Assembly (NCBI RefSeq): GCF_033441515.1
Contig: NZ_JAWQJT010000003.1
Location: 62,001-126,000 of the forward strand
DNA: 64,000 nt
Reading direction: 5' to 3'
Source of the DNA: Amycolatopsis solani
Lineage (GTDB): Bacteria; Actinomycetota; Actinomycetes; Mycobacteriales; Pseudonocardiaceae
The stretch's first letter is position 1; the number at the start of each line of letters is the position of its first letter. The notes beneath the pieces were generated by a model. It was given only the letters and a program-made list of their open reading frames with translations. It searched no databases and was not told the DNA's origin. Position numbers and translations under genes: made by a program. Shown here in pieces: positions 60,601 through 64,000 of this stretch.

Positions 60601-63600
60601 CGACGCCGGCGAGCCGGCTCAGGTAGCCGCGGACCTTCGGTTCGTCGTCCAGCACCGTCTGCGGCAGGTAGAGCAGCAGCTGCAGCGCGGGCGCGCCGAG
60701 GCCGTCGCTGACCGCGATGTCGCCGCGGCGCGAGTCGATCTCGTCGATTTCGGTGCGGGCCTGGGAAAGCACGACCTCGCGGGTGACCCGCTCGGCGGCC
60801 GGCAGCCCCGCCGGGTCGAGCGCCTCGGCCCGGGCGGCGATCGCCGCGTACCCGGCCCGGAAGCGGTCTTCGGCGGCCGGGTCCGGCAGCTTGCCGTGGT
60901 CGCCGGGCAGCCCGAACACCGACGGGTAGAGCGGCTGCCGCTCGAAGTTGAGCGCCACCAGCTCGTCGGCCAGCCGATCGGGCGTGTTGCCCTGCCCGGC
61001 CACCCAGTCGGTGACCACCTTGGCCAGCGCGGACAGCGGCAGCATGCCGTGGCCCAGCACGACGTCGTGGAAGCCGCAGATGTCGAACCGCTCCCCCAGC
61101 GCCTCCTCGGCTTCCGCCCGCAGGCGCTGGATCTCCAGGCGCCCCACCATGTACCCGAGCGCCTGCGCCGGCCAGGCGACGTACCGGTCGATCTCCGCCT
61201 CGATTTCCAGCTGCGCCATCGGCGTGTGCTCGACCAGGAAGTCAATCGCCTGCTGCCGGCTCCAGCCCAGCGCGTGCAGGCCGGTGTCGACGACCAGCCG
61301 GCCGGCCCGCATCGAGTCCTGCGTCAGCATTCCGAAGCGCGAGACGTCGTCGGAGTACAGGCCCATCTCGTCGGCCAGCCGCTCGGCGTAGAGCCCCCAG
61401 CCCTCGGCGTAGGCGTTGAACATGCCGACCCGCCGCAGCAGCGGCAGGTCACGCAGTTCCTGGGCCAGGCTGAGCTGGAAGTGGTGGCCCGGCACAGCTT
61501 CGTGGAACGCGATGGCCTCGCTGGTGAACCGCGGCCGCTTGTCCGCTTCGTGGGTGTTCGCGTAGTAGGTGCCCGGCCGCGTGCCGTCGAGCGACGGCGG
61601 GAGGTAGTACGCGATCGTGCCGCTCGCCGCGTCGGCCTCGGGGACCGGCGCGACCTCGCACTTTTCCGACGGCAGGTGCGAGAACCACCGCGGGGCGACG
61701 GCTTCCGCACGGGCGATCGCGTCCCGCGCCGCGGCCAGCAGCTCGTCGCCGTCGCGCCAGCGCAGGGCGGGATCGGTGCGCAGCCGTTCGAAGATCTCGG
61801 CGAGGTCGGTGGTGCCGAACACCTTCTCGCCGAGTTCGCGGTACTCGGCCCCGAGCTTTTCGATCAGCGCCAGCCCGGTCTCGTGCAGTTCCTGCGCGGT
61901 GCGCTCGGTGGTCGTCTCCGCGCGGATCAGCGCGGCGTACCGCTCCGGCCCGCCCGGGACGTGCCCGATCCCGGGCGCGGTGTCGGGCCGCCCGGCGGGC
62001 TCGACCTCCGCGCGCAGGAAGTCGCGGTAGCGCGCGTACGCCGGGTGGACGACCTCCGCGAGCAACCGGTCGCGCTCGGCTTCGAAGCCTTCGACGGCCG
62101 CGGTCGTGCCCACCTTGAGCGGATCCCGCTCCGGCGCGGCGAGGTAGCGGTCCAGGTACTCGGCGCCGACGCGCGCGAGGTACGCGGGCGGCACGAGCCC
62201 GTCGGCGAGGCTCTCGCGCTGCCGCTCGGCCAGCGTCTCCAGGAACGACTCGATCCCGGCGAGCCGGGCCAGGTAGCCGCGTGCCTTCTTCTCGTCGTCC
62301 AGCTTGTAGTACGGCAGGTACATCAGCAGTTCGAGCGCGGGCGCGGTGAGCCCGTCGCTGACCGCGATGTCGGTCGTGCGCGCGCCCAGCCTGTCGGCCT
62401 CGACCTCGGCGGCGGCGATGACGACCTCGCGCGTGACGGCTTCTTCCGCGGACAGGCCGTCGGACGGCAGCGCCCGCGCGCGGGCCGCGAGCCCGGTGTA
62501 GGAGGCCCGGAAGCGGTCCTTCGCGGCGCGGCTCTGGTCGGCGAGGCGGTCGTGGCCGCCGGGCAGCCCGAGTACCGACGGGCTCAGTGGCTCCTGCTCG
62601 AACTGCAGCTCGACGAGCTCGCCCGCCAGTCCGCCGACGGTGTCGCCGTGCCCGGCCACCCACTCGTCGACGACCGAGGCGAGCACCGACAGCGGCAGCG
62701 GGCCGCCGGCCAGGACGAGGTCGTGGAACGCCCGGACGTCGAACCGCGAGCCGAGCCGTTCGGTGGCGCGAGTGCGGTTCCGCTGGATCTCCAGCCGCCC
62801 CACCATGTACGACAGCGCCTGGCCCGGCCAAGCGATGTAGCGGTCGACCTCGGACTCGATCTCGGGGCGCGCCTCCGGCGTGTGCGCCAGCAGGTAGTCG
62901 ACGGCCTGCTGCCGGCTCCAGCCCAGCGCGTGCAGCCCGGTGTCGACGACCAGCCGTCCCGCCCGCAGCGAGTCGCCGGCCAGCATGCCGAGCCGGGCGA
63001 TGTCGTCGGAGTAGAGCCCCATCTCCTCCGCGAGGCGCTCGCTGTAGAGCCCCCAGCCCTCGATGTAGGCGGTGAAGCCGCCGATGCGGCGCAGCAGCGG
63101 CAGCTCGGTGAGCCCTTGGGCGATGCTGAGCTGGAAGTGGTGCCCCGGCACGGCTTCGTGGAACGCGGTCGTCTCGGCCATGTGCCGGAGCCGCTCGGTG
63201 GCCTCGTGGGTGTTCGCGAAGTAGATGCCGGGCCGGGAGCCGTCGGTGGCCGGGCGCAGGTAGTACGCCGCGGGCGCGCCGGGCGCGACCTCCGCCGGGA
63301 CCGCTTCGACCGTGCACTGCTGTTCGGGGATGCGGCCGAACCACTTCGGCGCTTCGGCGGCCGCCCGCGCGACGGCCGTGCGGGCGGTGTCCAGCAGGTC
63401 GTCGGCGCTGCCCCAGCGCAGCGCCGGGTCGGTGCGCAGGCGCTCGAAGATCTCGCCGAGGTCGTCGGTGCCGAACACCCGCTGCCCCAGCTCGCGGTAC
63501 TCGGCGGCGAGCGAGTCGATGACGTCGAGCCCGATCCGGTGCAGTTCCTCGGGCGTGTGCTGCGTGGTCGTGTGCATCCGCGCCAGGCGCCCGTACGTCT

Positions 63601-64000
63601 CGTCGCCACCCGGCAGCCACGACAGGCCGGGCCGGTCTTCGGGCCGCCCGTGCGGCTTCACCTCGTCGGCCAGGAACGCGCGGTACTCCGCGAAGGCCGG
63701 GCGCACGACGTCGGCGAGCAGCTCGTCCCGCCGTCGCTCGAAGTCCTCGTCCGGCGCCGGCTGGCGGCGCAGCGGGTCGGTCGCCGGGTCGGCGAGGTAG
63801 CGGTCGAGGTGGGCGACCGCGGCGTCGACCAGGTGGGCCACCGGGACCAGGCCGTCGGCGATGCCCTCGGCGTGCCGCCGGGCGGACTGGCGGAGGAACT
63901 CCGGGATGGCGGCGAGCCGCCCGAGCTGCGCCTCCGCGGCCTCGCCCGCGGTCACGGTCGTCATCGGCAGCACCATCAGCAGCCCGGCCGCGGGCCCGAT
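57677..64000 (-). CDS. Giant tetra-domain DUF885 protein, 5' end outside the window
   Basis: At least 2107 residues in one continuous frame that stays open to the window edge. The upstream sequence aligns with the start of the other units, so the true start is outside. Four DUF885 units of about 548-552 residues follow in tandem. Each carries FHEAVPGHHFQ (metallopeptidase-like HExxPGHH, near visible residues 281, 833, 1383 and 1931) and a later EGW motif (NAYAEGWGLYAERLADEMG-type). Other shared blocks are DIAVSDGL...APAL, TERTAQELHETGL and MVGRLEIQR. DUF885 is normally a single-unit protein of about 550-600 residues, related to zinc metallopeptidases; the substrate is unknown. No signal peptide can be judged, as the N-terminus is missing. 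Confidence 0.92.
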   Translation of the reverse strand: MGPAAGLLMVLPMTTVTAGEAAEAQLGRLAAIPEFLRQSARRHAEGIADGLVPVAHLVDAAVAHLDRYLADPATDPLRRQPAPDEDFERRRDELLADVVRPAFAEYRAFLADEVKPHGRPEDRPGLSWLPGGDETYGRLARMHTTTQHTPEELHRIGLDVIDSLAAEYRELGQRVFGTDDLGEIFERLRTDPALRWGSADDLLDTARTAVARAAAEAPKWFGRIPEQQCTVEAVPAEVAPGAPAAYYLRPATDGSRPGIYFANTHEATERLRHMAETTAFHEAVPGHHFQLSIAQGLTELPLLRRIGGFTAYIEGWGLYSERLAEEMGLYSDDIARLGMLAGDSLRAGRLVVDTGLHALGWSRQQAVDYLLAHTPEARPEIESEVDRYIAWPGQALSYMVGRLEIQRNRTRATERLGSRFDVRAFHDLVLAGGPLPLSVLASVVDEWVAGHGDTVGGLAGELVELQFEQEPLSPSVLGLPGGHDRLADQSRAAKDRFRASYTGLAARARALPSDGLSAEEAVTREVVIAAAEVEADRLGARTTDIAVSDGLTAPALELLMYLPYYKLDDEKKARGYLARLAGIESFLETLAERQRESLADGLVPPAYLARVGAEYLDRYLAAPERDPLKVGTTAAVEGFEAERDRLLAEVVHPAYARYRDFLRAEVEPAGRPDTAPGIGHVPGGPERYAALIRAETTTERTAQELHETGLALIEKLGAEYRELGEKVFGTTDLAEIFERLRTDPALRWRDGDELLAAARDAIARAEAVAPRWFSHLPSEKCEVAPVPEADAASGTIAYYLPPSLDGTRPGTYYANTHEADKRPRFTSEAIAFHEAVPGHHFQLSLAQELRDLPLLRRVGMFNAYAEGWGLYAERLADEMGLYSDDVSRFGMLTQDSMRAGRLVVDTGLHALGWSRQQAIDFLVEHTPMAQLEIEAEIDRYVAWPAQALGYMVGRLEIQRLRAEAEEALGERFDICGFHDVVLGHGMLPLSALAKVVTDWVAGQGNTPDRLADELVALNFERQPLYPSVFGLPGDHGKLPDPAAEDRFRAGYAAIAARAEALDPAGLPAAERVTREVVLSQARTEIDEIDSRRGDIAVSDGLGAPALQLLLYLPQTVLDDEPKVRGYLSRLAGVGDYLDALITRQRAAVAEGLVPAEFLVRIGIGYVDRYLAAPESDPLRVTPPYALEGFEAERDRLLADVVHPAYQRYRAFLAGEVAPVARPETSPGIGDLPGGPERYAALIRVETTTERTAQELHETGLVLIEKLAGEYRELGAKIFGTTELSEIFDRIRTDPALRWRDGEELLAGARAAITRAEAVAPQWFSRIPEQECEVAPVPEAEATSGTIAYYLQPSLDGTRPGVYYANTHEAEKRPRFTSEAVAFHEAVPGHHFQQCLAQGLTGVPLLRRIAHVNAYAEGWGLYAERLADEMGLYSDDVSRLGMLTQDSMRAGRLVVDTGLHALGWSRQQAVDYLVEHTPMARLEIEAEIDRYAANPAQALGYMVGRLEIQRLRAEAEQALGERFDIREFHDVVLGSGTLPLPVLAGVVADWVAGYADTPDRLADECVALMFEAQPLIPSLYGLPGAHDKLADQTAEAAERYRAGLAGIVARAEALDAAALAPADRVTRDVVIWQARTELDLLASGRADIAVSDGLAAPALMLLVELPQTVLDDEPKARGYLSRLEAIGTYLDQLIERQRAALAEGLTPPEFLARIGIGYVERYLGAPDDDPLKVPVHGLEAERDRLLAEVVRPAYTRYRDFLTGEVVPVARPETSPGLGDLPGGPERYAALIRAETTTERTAQELHETGLAIIDRLAGEYRELGEKVFGTTELAEIFERIRTDPALRWRDGEELLESARQTIARAEAVAPQWFLRVPEQRCEVAPVPPAEAESGSIAYYIDPSLDGSRPGTYYANTNEADQRQRTLSESVAFHEAVPGHHFQLTLAQQLTGVPLLRRICIFNAYVEGWGLYAERLADEMGLYSDDVSRFGLLTQDSMRAARLVVDTGLHALGWSRQRAVDFLRDNTPMAPIEIEAEIDRYAGHPGQALSYMVGRLEIERLRTEAEQALGDRFDIREFHDTVLGSGTLPLPVLATVVADWVATRGTEGGE
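57677..64000 (-). repeat. Four in-frame 1.65-kb tandem repeats (DUF885 units)
   Basis: Anchor ctggaagtgg (in HHFQ) is found at 58181, 59825, 61475 and 63131. Spacings are 1644, 1650 and 1656 bp, all multiples of three. Unit borders (after a DWVAG motif) lie near 59352, 61003 and 62659. Units 2, 3 and 4 look more alike to each other than to unit 1, suggesting stepwise duplication or local gene conversion. The units have diverged enough to be real and not an assembly artefact. Confidence 0.85.

Noticed and set aside
57677..64000. Assembly artefact making four copies of one DUF885 gene
   Set aside because: The four units differ throughout in sequence and slightly in length (1644, 1650, 1656 bp), so a collapsed or duplicated assembly is unlikely.

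Overview
The window is about 72% GC with dense genes on both strands, many GTG starts, and actinobacterial families: mycobacterial-type F420 enzymes, ECF sigma plus zf-HC2, an MT0933-type antitoxin, class F sortase, DrrAB-type exporter and SoxR. Recurrent TCCAC-N-TGGA-like palindromes and rare T-ending codons remind me of Amycolatopsis or a related Pseudonocardiaceae genus. That placement is inference. I see no phage, IS element, tRNA, rRNA, CRISPR array or coherent biosynthetic cluster. This reads as ordinary chromosome with many small regulator-plus-enzyme units.

Layout. 1-4.6 kb: the end of a molybdenum hydroxylase large subunit, a type-B carboxylesterase with a displaced nucleophile serine, a C-rich spacer and an orphan histidine kinase. 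4.7-9.7 kb: APC permease, a palindromic intergenic repeat, and small proteins (zinc-finger-like, GNAT, membrane coiled-coil, zinc-ribbon, VOC). 9.7-14.2 kb: a hairpin-rich leader, a MarR-DrrA-DrrB export operon with a clear operator, and a class A PBP. 14.2-18.3 kb: Ddn-type F420 enzyme, Q/P-rich zinc-ribbon protein, PhoU-like protein, second SSB, small protein, pirin. 18.3-22.8 kb: alpha/beta hydrolase-GntR, divergent by only 14 bp from a ThDP enzyme, then a convergent PLP decarboxylase. 22.9-28.2 kb: PAP2 phosphatase, response regulator-kinase-GerMN lipoprotein operon, SoxR/FMN reductase pair with a textbook SoxR promoter, DinB protein. 28.3-31.8 kb: two paralogous acidic/coiled-coil proteins, two SDRs, DUF6314. 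31.8-39.9 kb: RecQ, antitoxin-like protein, adenosine deaminase-like protein, MoxR-CoxE ATPase/VWA pair, aldo-keto reductase, TetR, LLM flavoprotein. 39.9-44.0 kb: PucR regulator and a Tat-exported two-subunit molybdenum oxidoreductase. 44.1-52.2 kb: ECF sigma/zf-HC2, DUF427, ROK, SnoaL-like, thioesterase, ArsR, then a beta-phosphoglucomutase-GH65 pair for disaccharide phosphorolysis. 52.2-57.7 kb: Ppx/GppA, a sortase F homologue with Ser for Cys, LLM, BrkB membrane protein, fumarylacetoacetase, then a 7 x 18-bp tandem repeat.

The most striking object is the last gene (57.7 kb to beyond the window end). One continuous frame of at least 2107 codons carries four tandem DUF885 metallopeptidase-like units of about 550 residues. 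Each keeps its HExxPGHH and EGW motifs. DUF885 proteins are normally single-unit, so this is a tetra-domain version with four apparently intact active sites.

Many regulators sit beside plausible operators (MarR, SoxR, TetR, PucR, GntR), and several genes look leaderless.
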